Positions 33,487-40,851 of a DNA stretch of 52,752 nt are shown one piece after another (positions within the stretch are counted from its first letter, which is position 1; the number at the start of each line of letters is the position of its first letter). Under the pieces are notes generated by a model. That model was not told where the DNA came from. It saw only the letters and a program-made list of their open reading frames with translations, and searched no databases. The position numbers and the translations under genes were made by a program. The stretch lies in the NCBI GenBank assembly GCA_900541015.1, contig UQIB01000017.1:1-52752 (forward strand), given 5' to 3'. The stretch is from an uncultured Collinsella sp. (GTDB lineage Bacteria > Actinomycetota > Coriobacteriia > Coriobacteriales > Coriobacteriaceae).

Positions 33487-34032
33487 CTAGGCCAACACCC
33501 AGCTTGCAGTTGCAGACTTATCAAACATGTTGGCAAAATACAGCGCCTTCTTGATATCGCCATCAAAGTAGATATTACCCGCCACAGAGCCACCAGCGGC
33601 AAGGGTACCAGACTGCAGCTCATCGGAGCCCTCGCTGTAGTAACCCTGATTCTGCTGAGCGCCGTTGGCGTCCTCGCCCTTCCAGTCGTAGATGTTGTAA
33701 TCTGCGCCCTCATCGCCATTGTTGACGTACGTGACATGAATGCCCGTCATGGTCGAACCGTCATAATTTGTGAGGCCGGGCTGGACGGAATCGACAACGA
33801 CGGAAAGACCGGCAGCCGTGGTCACCGTCGCACCAACCGCCAGGTCAGTCGTAGACTGCTCTTCCTTCTTCGTCTCTTCCTTCTTGTCGTCATCGCCAGC
33901 GTCCTCGGTGACGGTCGCCTTATCGCTACCACAACCGGCAAGAAGACCGGCAGTCCCCAAGGCGACGGTGGCGAATGCGTCCAGTGCAGCGCGACGGCTC
34001 AGCAGCACTTCGTTTTCGAGCTTTTTCATCAT
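33487..34032 (-). CDS. DUF4352-like lipoprotein
   Basis: 181 residues. N-terminus has SRRAALDAFATVALGTAGLLAGC: a twin-Arg-like start, hydrophobic core and lipobox LLAGC with the lipidated Cys. An acidic/Lys-rich spacer follows (about 37-62), then an immunoglobulin-like beta domain typical of DUF4352 (GLSVVVDSVQPG, VTYVNNGDEGADYN, GTLAAGGSVAGNIYFD). Function unknown; exposed on the outer face of the membrane. Its RBS is buried in a perfect 14-bp hairpin described separately. Confidence 0.82.
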   Translation of the reverse strand: MMKKLENEVLLSRRAALDAFATVALGTAGLLAGCGSDKATVTEDAGDDDKKEETKKEEQSTTDLAVGATVTTAAGLSVVVDSVQPGLTNYDGSTMTGIHVTYVNNGDEGADYNIYDWKGEDANGAQQNQGYYSEGSDELQSGTLAAGGSVAGNIYFDGDIKKALYFANMFDKSATASWVLA

Positions 34033-34034
34033 GC

Positions 34035-34088
34035 ATCCTTCCTACGATCCGGCTACCGTGCCGGCACACAGCACATCGTAGGAAGGAT
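34035..34088 (-). promoter_or_regulatory. Hairpin that sequesters the DUF4352 gene RBS
   Basis: 34035-34048 and 34075-34088 are perfect 14-bp reverse complements with a 26-base loop. On the transcript the 3' arm is ATCGTAGGAAGGAT, which contains the AGGAAGG Shine-Dalgarno, and the start ATG follows two bases later. Folding would hide the ribosome binding site. The loop itself contains a GTGCCGGCAC palindrome. Confidence 0.7.
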
Positions 34089-34191
34089 TAAACTTGAATT
34101 CATTAGCTGAGAGCTAAAGTTGCGGTAAACGGCCAATGCGGTTGTCCAAGCGCCGAACAAACGCGCTTTACGCGACCGTCTGCAGGCAACA

Positions 34192-34515
34192 TCAACCCAC
34201 CGTGACGGATTCCCCGGTAAAGGTGCTCACAAGCAACAGGATAAAGAAGGCCAGATAACTGATGCTCAATAGGTAGGCGACGACCAAAAAGATAGTCCAT
34301 CCAACATTGGTCTTACCATCGGCACGACGTTGCTCGCGATTGCGGCAGAGCCAAATCGTCACGCCAATAGCCACAATCAGCAGCACGAACGCCGCCGCAG
34401 CAAGCTCAGCAAGCACAAACATCAAGCCAACGCTCACGACGATGACCGGAATCAGCAGCAAGCCACACCCACATCCACCCGGACTATACACGGCAGTCTG
34501 TCGGCGTCGTTCCAT
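34192..34515 (-). CDS. Small multi-span membrane protein of unknown function
   Basis: 107 residues. After an arginine-rich start (MERRRQ) and a GGCGCG turn there are hydrophobic stretches at about 15-35, 37-55 and 72-95, so roughly three membrane helices. I do not recognise the family. ATG at 34515 has GGAG upstream; an in-frame ATG ten codons earlier overlaps the end of higA. Its position 29 bases after higA suggests co-transcription, though not necessarily a shared role. Confidence 0.6.
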   Translation of the reverse strand: MERRRQTAVYSPGGCGCGLLLIPVIVVSVGLMFVLAELAAAAFVLLIVAIGVTIWLCRNREQRRADGKTNVGWTIFLVVAYLLSISYLAFFILLLVSTFTGESVTVG

Positions 34516-34544
34516 CGTCACTCCAACCTCAATATCTTTGAGCA

Positions 34545-34886
34545 CTACAACGCAACAGCCTGCTGGACAGGAACGATCTTATCCAGCTCCGGTTCGATCC
34601 GCCTTTTCTCGGCCTCAAGGTCAAACGCCACCTGAGCGCGCAGCCAATAACCATCCGTCAGGCCAAAATAACGGCAAAGACGGAGGTCGGTGTCGGCCGT
34701 CACGCGACGTTTTCCCAAGACAATCTGTCCGATACGCTGAGCCGGAATCCCGGTCTCTTTCGCGAGGCGATATTGAGAAATGCCCATGGGAACAAGAAAC
34801 TCCTCTTTGAGAAGCTCACCAGGAGTCACCGGCGACAGCAAATCGGCCGAAGTCCCATCACTTGTGATAATCGACGATTTCGACAT
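34545..34886 (-). CDS. higA: HigA-type antitoxin (XRE HTH)
   Basis: 113 residues. Core TPGELLKEEFLVPMGISQYRLAKETGIPAQRIGQIVLGKRRVTADTDLRL is the VapI/HigA XRE helix-turn-helix pattern. It starts inside the end of the upstream toxin gene (29-base overlap) with an AGGAG RBS 13 bases before the ATG. Type II antitoxins of this kind bind the toxin and repress their own promoter; palindromes in the leader of the operon (35151-35172) are candidate operators. Confidence 0.88.
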   Translation of the reverse strand: MSKSSIITSDGTSADLLSPVTPGELLKEEFLVPMGISQYRLAKETGIPAQRIGQIVLGKRRVTADTDLRLCRYFGLTDGYWLRAQVAFDLEAEKRRIEPELDKIVPVQQAVAL

Positions 34887-35139
34887 TCCAAGCCATCTCC
34901 TGTCTCCACTCGAAACAGACCCGATAGCGCTCGTTAACACGGATGCTATATTGACCGGCACGATCGCCCTTCAAAGCTTCCAGGCGGTTGCCCGGTGGAA
35001 CGCGAAGATCATCAAGCGAAGCACAAACCTGCAGTTGGCGAATCTTCCTCAACGCAACACGCTCAAAGGGCACGAACCTCCTGACCCGCACACCCATGGC
35101 AAAGCGTTCGGTATCCTGATCTTTATACGATGCAATCAT
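34858..35139 (-). CDS. higB: HigB/RelE-type mRNA interferase toxin
   Basis: 93 residues. The pattern LRKIRQLQVCASLDDLRVPPGNRLEALKGDRAGQYSIRVNERYRVCFEW followed by VEIVDYHK matches HigB/RelE-family toxins that cut mRNA on the ribosome. The toxin precedes the antitoxin, the order typical of higBA. Intact, no frameshift. Confidence 0.9.
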   Translation of the reverse strand: MIASYKDQDTERFAMGVRVRRFVPFERVALRKIRQLQVCASLDDLRVPPGNRLEALKGDRAGQYSIRVNERYRVCFEWRQEMAWNVEIVDYHK

Positions 35140-35150
35140 AGTATCGCCTT

Positions 35151-35196
35151 ACGTTAGTAACGTCAAACGTTTCTATAGACTTACATCTCTATTATA
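35151..35196 (-). promoter_or_regulatory. higBA promoter and operator candidates
   Basis: On the minus strand a perfect TATAAT -10 (35191-35196) is followed by two palindromes, AAACGTTT (35165-35172) and ACGTT-AGT-AACGT (35151-35163), between the expected transcription start and the higB start codon. Suits autorepression by HigA. No clear -35. Confidence 0.5.
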
Positions 35197-35241
35197 TCGT
35201 ACGTTTGTTCGTGTTTTCTAGAACAAATAGTCCTTCACGCC

Positions 35242-36429
35242 TTAGTCAAGCAAAAGCAATCGTTTGTAGACATCGAGGCCTTTGAGTAGGATTTCCTCGT
35301 CAAAGAGCATGGTATCGGTATGCAGAGCGCTTGTTGCATAGGCGGGGCAGCCATCCGAATCACTCGGGTTGTCTTGGTCCTCTGGCACGCCCGTGCCTAG
35401 CAAGAAGAACACGCCCGGCAGATGGCGTTGATAGAACGCGAAATCCTCGGCGATTAGCAGCGGCTCGTCCACGAGCTGTAATTCGGGCAGAGCGGGCGCG
35501 ATTCGGGCAAACAACTCGGGGTCGTTGTCGACCGGCGGATAGCCCTCGGCAAAATCGAGATCGTACGTACAGCCCGTTGCAGCGCACGCCTCGTCGAGTA
35601 CGCGGCGCACGCCTTCGCGCGCGCGGTCAAACATGTCGTCCGTAAACACACGCAGGCTGCCGGCCACATGGGCCTCCCCCGCCACCGCGTTGCAGACGGT
35701 ACCGGCCTGTAACAGGCCAAACTTGCCAATGCAGGGCTCATCGGCACCCAGATCATCCATCAGTTCGCGCTCGGCAACCAAGAACTTGGCAGCCGCCAGC
35801 GCCGCATCGTGCGACTCCTCGACCGGCACACCATAGGTCTTAGCGATGTGGATGCTCGTACCGTGAATATGGATATGCGTCTCGCTCGAACGCGCCAGCA
35901 GCGGACCGGAGCAGCTCGCCAACGTGCCGGCGGGCAGATCGGGCCACACGTGGAAGCCGAAGATGCGATCCACCCCGTAGCGCTCGAACACACCGCTCTC
36001 GCAAACTGTCTTGGCGCCACCAGTCGTCTCCTCGGCAGGCTGGAACACAAAGAGCACGTTGCGCTTGATGGCACCTGGCTGCTCACGAATCGTGCGATCG
36101 ACAAAGGTTGCCGCCGCAAGGGCCATGGCCATGTGTCCATCGTGTCCGCAAGCGTGCATCTTTCCGGGATGCTTCGAGGAAAAGGCCGCACCCGTCGCCT
36201 CCGCGATGGGCAGTGCGTCCATATCGGCGCGAATCGCCGTGGCATGCGCGGCGCCCGTGCCAGCGTCGAAGAAAGCACAAACACAGCTGGGGCAGGGATG
36301 GGTCACTTCACAGGCAAGCGAAGCGAGCACGCCCTCGATATAGGCTATGGTTTGAGGAAGATCGAAATCGAGCTCCGGAATGCGATGCAGGTCGCGACGA
36401 TAGCGACGAAGTTCTTGGAGCTCGGTCAT
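35242..36429 (-). CDS. M20D amidohydrolase, candidate N-acetyl-diaminopimelate deacetylase
   Basis: 395 residues. Metal-binding motifs of peptidase family M20D are clear: IRADMDALPI, HACGHDGHMA and PAEETTGGA, plus FGFHVWPDLPAG. This family includes N-acyl-amino-acid amidohydrolases and the N-acetyl-LL-diaminopimelate deacetylase of the acetyl lysine pathway. The divergent neighbour operon has dapH, which makes the acetylated intermediate but needs such a deacetylase, so that role is plausible though unproven. ATG at 36429 has GAAAGGA; a longer upstream frame enters the lysA regulatory region and is unlikely. Confidence 0.85.
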   Translation of the reverse strand: MTELQELRRYRRDLHRIPELDFDLPQTIAYIEGVLASLACEVTHPCPSCVCAFFDAGTGAAHATAIRADMDALPIAEATGAAFSSKHPGKMHACGHDGHMAMALAAATFVDRTIREQPGAIKRNVLFVFQPAEETTGGAKTVCESGVFERYGVDRIFGFHVWPDLPAGTLASCSGPLLARSSETHIHIHGTSIHIAKTYGVPVEESHDAALAAAKFLVAERELMDDLGADEPCIGKFGLLQAGTVCNAVAGEAHVAGSLRVFTDDMFDRAREGVRRVLDEACAATGCTYDLDFAEGYPPVDNDPELFARIAPALPELQLVDEPLLIAEDFAFYQRHLPGVFFLLGTGVPEDQDNPSDSDGCPAYATSALHTDTMLFDEEILLKGLDVYKRLLLLD

Positions 36430-36460
36430 AAAGGATCCTTTCATGGGGCATATCCATTCA

Positions 36461-36472
36461 CACAATATTGTG
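36461..36472. promoter_or_regulatory. Perfect 12-bp palindrome CACAATATTGTG
   Basis: Sits 31 bases upstream of the M20D start codon in the divergent gap to lysA. Size and symmetry fit a dimeric repressor operator; the protein is unknown. Confidence 0.45.
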
Positions 36473-36540
36473 ATACAGGATTGTGGCACACATGTTTCCA
36501 GCATATTGCTGCATTTTTTAAACGTTATATACAAATACTC

Positions 36541-36569
36541 TTGTTTGGTAAAGTGCAACGTGATAGGGT
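36541..36569 (+). promoter_or_regulatory. Candidate promoter of the lysA operon
   Basis: TTGTTT (36541-36546), 17-base spacer, TAGGGT (36564-36569), placing transcription start just before the lysine riboswitch. The boxes are imperfect. Confidence 0.4.
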
Positions 36570-36720
36570 CTTTACCACTTGATAGAGGCGCGGGCACGAA
36601 GAACCGCGGGCGAGCCAGCAGGCTTTGACCCCGTGGGGAGGCGAAACCCGCCGAACTGGGTTTTTCGGGCACGAACAACCTGGTGGGCCTGTGGGAAACA
36701 CCCACAGGACTGTCTGCAGC
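36570..36720 (+). promoter_or_regulatory. Lysine riboswitch (L-box)
   Basis: Conserved L-box landmarks occur in order: GATAGAGGCGCG (36581-36592), GGGGAGGCG...GCCGAA (about 36636-36657), a TGGGCCTGTGGG...CCCACAGG hairpin (about 36683-36708) and ACTGTC (36709-36714). It is directly upstream of lysA. The region between it and the start codon has a CGCTATCC...GGATAGCG stem next to the SD but no T-rich terminator, so control may be at translation. Boundaries are approximate. Confidence 0.82.
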
Positions 36721-36808
36721 AATGCGGGAGCGCTATCCGGACATTGGGTCCACGCTATGCGGATTCGATGCGCAGATGGCGCCGTCTGGATAGCGAGGTT
36801 TACGGGAC

Positions 36809-39118
36809 ATGGCATTGACCCCCAACGAGGCATATGCGGCCAAGCAGCCGTTTGTGGACAAGGAGACACTCGAGCATATCGTCGAGCAGTTCCCCACGCC
36901 GTTTCATCTATACGACGAAGCAGGCATCCGCCGCAACATGCAAGAAGTGCGCGACGCCTTTGCATGGAACCCGGGCTTTAAGGAATACTTTGCCGTCAAG
37001 GCCAACCCCAACCCGGCGCTCATCTCCATTCTCAACGAATACGGCTGCGGCTGCGATTGCTCGAGCTATACCGAGCTTATGATCGCCCGCTCACTGGGTA
37101 TCACGGGACACGACATCATGTTCTCGTCCAACGACACGCCAGCTGCCGACTTTGAGCTCGCCGACAAGCTGGGTGCCATCGTCAACTTTGACGACATCAG
37201 CCACATCGAGTTCTTTGAGCGCGTTGCGGGGCCCATCCCCAAGACGGTCAGCTGCCGCTTTAATCCAGGCGGTCTGTTCCAGCTCTCCAACGGCATCATG
37301 GACAACCCGGGCGACTCCAAATATGGCATGACCACCGAGCAGCTCTTTGAGGCCTTCCGCATGCTCAAGGCCAAGGGCGCCGAGAATTTTGGCATCCATG
37401 CCTTCCTTGCCAGTAACACCGTCACTAACGACTACTATCCCAAGCTCGCACGCATCCTCTTTAAACTTGCCGTGCGCCTGGAGCGCGAGAGCGGCGCACA
37501 TGTCGCCTTTATCAATCTGTCCGGCGGTGTGGGTATCCCCTACCTGCCCGAGCAGCAGGCTAACGACATTCACGCCATCGGTGAGGGCGTACACGCAGCC
37601 TACGACGAGATTCTGGTCCCCGCCGGCATGGGCGATGTGGCCATCTGCACCGAGATGGGCCGCTTTATGATGGGGCCCTACGGCTGCCTGGTCACCAAGG
37701 CCATCCACGAAAAGCAGATCTACAAGGACTATATCGGTGTCGATGCAAGCGCCGTCGATCTGATCCGTCCCGCCATGTATGGCGCCTACCACCACATTAC
37801 GGTGATGGGCCAGCCGGGCGGCGACGACAAGACCGCGGCGCCTGTCACAAACACGTACGACATTACGGGCAATCTGTGCGAGAACAATGACAAGTTCGCC
37901 ATCGACCGCGAGCTGCCGCATATCGACATGGGCGACCTGCTCGTGATTCACGACACCGGCGCGCATGGCTACTCCATGGGCTACAACTACAACGGCCGCC
38001 TGCGCTCCGCCGAGGTCCTGCTGCGCCCCGATGGCTCGGCCGACCTCATCCGACGCGCCGAGCGCCCGGGCGATTACTTTGCCACGCTCGACGTGCTGCC
38101 GTGCGGTCGCGAGCTGCTGGCTAAATCGCGCGCCGAAAGCGCCCGCCGTCGCGCTCAGGACGAGCGCCTAGCAGTCGCTGCTCAATGGAACAAACGCGTC
38201 CAGATCGCGGAAGCGAAGGAGAAGAACATGGATATCCGCAATCTCGAGGGCTCAATCGTTGCCCTCGTCACGCCGTTTAAAAAGGACGGCAGTGTCGACT
38301 TTGACGCGCTTGAGCGCCTTATCGATTTCCACCTGCAAAACGGCACTGACGCCATCCTCACCCTGGGTACCACCGGAGAGAGTGCCACGATGACCGACGA
38401 CGAGGACAACTCCGTCGTCGCCGCTGTGGTCAAGCATGTTGCAGGACGCGTCCCCGTTATTGCCGGCTCGGGCTCCAACTCCACGCAGACCATGCTCACC
38501 AAGTCGCTCACCTATCAGGGCCTGGGCGCCGACGGTCTGCTGCTCATCACCCCCTACTACAACAAGTCCAATGAAGAGGGTATCTATCAGCACTTTAAGA
38601 CCGTCGCCGATGCCGTGGACATCCCCTGCATCCTGTACAACATCCCCGGCCGCTGCGGCTGCGGCATCAGCGAGTGCAACGTAGAGCGCTTGGCCGCGCA
38701 CCCCAACATCATGGGTATTAAGGAGGCCTCGGGCAACGTCGCCTACGCTGCCAAGATCGCCCACCTGCTGTCCGACGACTTCCGCATGTACTCGGGCGAG
38801 GACGCGCTCACCGTGCCGCTCATGAGCCTGGGCGCCTCGGGCACCATCAGCGTGTGGGCCGATGTTCAGCCGCAGCTCGTGCACGACATGTGCCGCGCCT
38901 ATCTGGACGGTGACGTGGAGCGCGCCCGCGATATCCAGATTGCCGGTCAGCCGCTCATCAACGCCCTCTTTAGCGAGGTCAACCCCATCCCCGTCAAGGA
39001 AGCGCTCGCCCAGATGGGTATGATCGAGGCAAACTACCGTATGCCGCTGTGCCCCATGGCAGACGACACGCGAGCCGCACTTACCGATGCTCTGAAGGGA
39101 GCTGGTCTGCTTGATTAA
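36809..39118 (+). CDS. lysA-dapA: Diaminopimelate decarboxylase fused in frame to dihydrodipicolinate synthase (LysA-DapA)
   Basis: One uninterrupted 769-codon frame. Residues 1 to about 435 are a LysA: AVKANPNP with the PLP Lys, the beta-alpha barrel strands NFDD, GIHAFLASN and LSGGVG, and the C-terminal domain; it converts meso-DAP to lysine. A helical Arg/Ala linker (about 435-473) leads to DapA (474-769): LEGSIVALVTPF, LGTTGESATM, the Tyr in LYNIPGR and the Schiff-base Lys in GIKEASG; it condenses pyruvate with aspartate semialdehyde. An SD and ATG inside the linker could also give free DapA. No stop separates the two parts. Under a lysine riboswitch; overlaps dapB. Confidence 0.9.
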   Translation: MALTPNEAYAAKQPFVDKETLEHIVEQFPTPFHLYDEAGIRRNMQEVRDAFAWNPGFKEYFAVKANPNPALISILNEYGCGCDCSSYTELMIARSLGITGHDIMFSSNDTPAADFELADKLGAIVNFDDISHIEFFERVAGPIPKTVSCRFNPGGLFQLSNGIMDNPGDSKYGMTTEQLFEAFRMLKAKGAENFGIHAFLASNTVTNDYYPKLARILFKLAVRLERESGAHVAFINLSGGVGIPYLPEQQANDIHAIGEGVHAAYDEILVPAGMGDVAICTEMGRFMMGPYGCLVTKAIHEKQIYKDYIGVDASAVDLIRPAMYGAYHHITVMGQPGGDDKTAAPVTNTYDITGNLCENNDKFAIDRELPHIDMGDLLVIHDTGAHGYSMGYNYNGRLRSAEVLLRPDGSADLIRRAERPGDYFATLDVLPCGRELLAKSRAESARRRAQDERLAVAAQWNKRVQIAEAKEKNMDIRNLEGSIVALVTPFKKDGSVDFDALERLIDFHLQNGTDAILTLGTTGESATMTDDEDNSVVAAVVKHVAGRVPVIAGSGSNSTQTMLTKSLTYQGLGADGLLLITPYYNKSNEEGIYQHFKTVADAVDIPCILYNIPGRCGCGISECNVERLAAHPNIMGIKEASGNVAYAAKIAHLLSDDFRMYSGEDALTVPLMSLGASGTISVWADVQPQLVHDMCRAYLDGDVERARDIQIAGQPLINALFSEVNPIPVKEALAQMGMIEANYRMPLCPMADDTRAALTDALKGAGLLD
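38214..38230 (+). promoter_or_regulatory. Internal RBS and ATG for separate DapA
   Basis: GAAGGAG ends 6 bases before the in-frame ATG at 38228 (MDIRNLEGSIVALVTPF), the normal DapA N-terminus. Initiation here would give a standard 296-residue DapA ending at 39118, beside the fusion. Confidence 0.7.
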
Positions 39119-39851
39119 GACCGTCATTATGGGAACGGGCCGCATGGGCTCGCTCATCCGCACTACCGCCGAAGGCATTGTCGACGCCGCCGGGCAGCCC
39201 GTTTTTGATATCGTGGCCCAGATTGGCTTTGATCTGTCCGAGCTCGAGAGCGCCCCGGCGGCCGACGTTATCATCGACTTCTCGAACGTCGTGACCTTCG
39301 ATGCCGTCGTCGCCTATGTCGAGCGCACGGGCGCGGCGTTGGTCTCGGGCACCACAGGCTACACCCCCGAGCAGATGGACCGTCTGCGTGAGCTGGGTCA
39401 GAACACCCGCGTTATGCACTCGGGCAATTACTCCATCGGCATCGCAGCCCTGCGTCATCTAGTGGCCCAGGCCACGCGCGAATTGCCCGGCTTTGACTGC
39501 GAAATCGTCGAGACGCACCATAACCAAAAGGTCGACGCCCCCAGCGGTACCGCCAAGCTGCTGCTCGACGCCGTAGTCGAGGCCGAACCCGAGACAGGCT
39601 ACCACCCCGTCTACGGACGCGAGGGCATGTGCGGCGCGCGCGATCCCAAGGAGATCGGCATGCACTCGCTGCGCGGTGGCACTGTCGCCGGCGTCCACGA
39701 AGTGAGTTTCTTTGGCCAGGACGAGGAGGTCACGCTCACCCACCGCGCCACGAGCCGTCAGATCTTCGTCAACGGCGCCCTGGCAGCCGCGCAGAAGCTC
39801 GTCACCCGCGAACCCGGCTTCTATACGTTCGACCAGGTCATGTTTGCCTAA
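39111..39851 (+). CDS. dapB: 4-hydroxy-tetrahydrodipicolinate reductase
   Basis: 246 residues. N-terminal VIMGTGRMGSLI dinucleotide fold, SGTTGYT, the signature ETHHNQKVDAPSGTAKLL and C-terminal RATSRQIFVNGAL. Reduces the product of DapA with NAD(P)H. I use the TTG at 39111, which overlaps the fusion's stop codon by 8 bases and has GAAGGGAG upstream; starting at the ATG of 39129 would remove the first beta-strand. The overlap implies coupled translation. Confidence 0.95.
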   Translation: MIKTVIMGTGRMGSLIRTTAEGIVDAAGQPVFDIVAQIGFDLSELESAPAADVIIDFSNVVTFDAVVAYVERTGAALVSGTTGYTPEQMDRLRELGQNTRVMHSGNYSIGIAALRHLVAQATRELPGFDCEIVETHHNQKVDAPSGTAKLLLDAVVEAEPETGYHPVYGREGMCGARDPKEIGMHSLRGGTVAGVHEVSFFGQDEEVTLTHRATSRQIFVNGALAAAQKLVTREPGFYTFDQVMFA

Positions 39852-39890
39852 CCAGGTATCAACCGAATCCACCCAAAGGAGAGATAGCAA

Positions 39891-40610
39891 ATGAGCAACG
39901 CAGCCGAGATGGATGCACAGGAGATTATCAACTACATCGCCACCGCGCCCAAAAAGACGCCTGTCAAGCTGTACGTGCGCGAGAAGCCCGGCATGAAGGT
40001 TGCCTGGGGCGACGCGCATGTCTACGGCGGCCGTCGCGGCAAGACCGTCTTCGGCGACTGGGATGAGCTCAGGGCAATCCTCGACGCCAACGCCGACTCT
40101 ATCGACTACTACGACGTAGAGAACGACTGCCGCAACTCCGCCGTGCCCATGCTCGACCTTAAGGGCATCAACGCTCGCATCGAGCCGGGCGCGATCATCC
40201 GTGACCGCGTCGAGATCGGCGACCGTGCCGTCATCATGATGGGCGCCATCATCAACATCGGCTCCGTCATTGGCGAAGGCTCCATGATCGACATGGGCGC
40301 CGTGCTGGGCGGCCGCGCCACCGTGGGTAAGAACTGCCACATCGGCGCCGGCACCGTGCTGGCAGGCGTCGTTGAGCCCGCCAGTGCCACGCCCGTCATC
40401 ATCGAGGACGATGTCATGATTGGCGCCAATGCTGTGGTCCTGGAGGGCGTGCACGTGGGCAAGGGTGCTGTAGTTGCCGCCGGCGCCGTGTGCGTCGAGG
40501 ACGTCCCTGCCGGCGCCGTCGTGGCCGGTGTCCCCGCCCGCGTCATCAAGATGCGCGACGAGAAGACCGACAGCAAGACCGGCCTGGAAGAGGGCCTGCG
40601 CCAGCTGTAG
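39891..40610 (+). CDS. dapH: Tetrahydrodipicolinate N-acetyltransferase
   Basis: 239 residues. N-terminal helical domain (MDAQEIINYIATAPKKTPVKLYV) typical of DapH, then a left-handed beta-helix of hexapeptide repeats (IEPGAIIRDRVEIGDRAVIMMGAIINIGSVIGEG), with the acetyl-CoA site residues in the GIGANAVVLEGVHVGKG-like coil. Transfers acetyl from acetyl-CoA to tetrahydrodipicolinate and so defines the acetyl variant of the DAP route. RBS AAAGGAGAG. Last gene of the lysA-dapA-dapB-dapH operon. Confidence 0.95.
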   Translation: MSNAAEMDAQEIINYIATAPKKTPVKLYVREKPGMKVAWGDAHVYGGRRGKTVFGDWDELRAILDANADSIDYYDVENDCRNSAVPMLDLKGINARIEPGAIIRDRVEIGDRAVIMMGAIINIGSVIGEGSMIDMGAVLGGRATVGKNCHIGAGTVLAGVVEPASATPVIIEDDVMIGANAVVLEGVHVGKGAVVAAGAVCVEDVPAGAVVAGVPARVIKMRDEKTDSKTGLEEGLRQL

Positions 40611-40612
40611 AA

Positions 40613-40640
40613 GTTACGCGGTTTTGACAAACCGCGTAAC
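40613..40640 (+). terminator. Hairpin after dapH
   Basis: Perfect 12-bp stem GTTACGCGGTTT / AAACCGCGTAAC, 2 bases after the stop, no U-tract. The same two arms occur at 50440-50466 downstream of ettA. Confidence 0.6.
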
Positions 40641-40653
40641 GGCTCGACGCTGC

Positions 40654-40748
40654 AAACGCCCCTAAGCGGCAATCTGACGTTCAATCGTCGGGCATGACCA
40701 GGTCAATGCCCCCCTCTTTCACGTCACCTTGCTCGCCCAGGGGCGTTT
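40654..40748. repeat. Nested palindrome E between dapH and the nucleoid protein
   Basis: Outer arms AAACGCCCCT (40654-40663) and AGGGGCGTTT (40739-40748); middle TGACGT/ACGTCA (40675-40680, 40721-40726); inner GGGCATGACC with GGTCAATGCCC (40690-40711, one bulge). Same build as A, B and C but a different sequence. Confidence 0.6.
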
Positions 40749-40790
40749 TCGCTGGCGCATGCTCAACCTGCGGGGTAATTCATCCTCAAA

Positions 40791-40831
40791 CAAAAAGGCC
40801 GAAGTCCCGAAGGGTTTCGACCTTTGTTTTT
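40791..40831 (-). terminator. Terminator of the nucleoid-associated protein gene
   Basis: Minus strand: AAAGGTCGAA...TTCGGCCTTTTTG, hairpin followed by a T-rich end, 20 bases past the stop. Confidence 0.8.
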
Positions 40832-40851
40832 CCGCAGCGTCCAAGCGCAGT

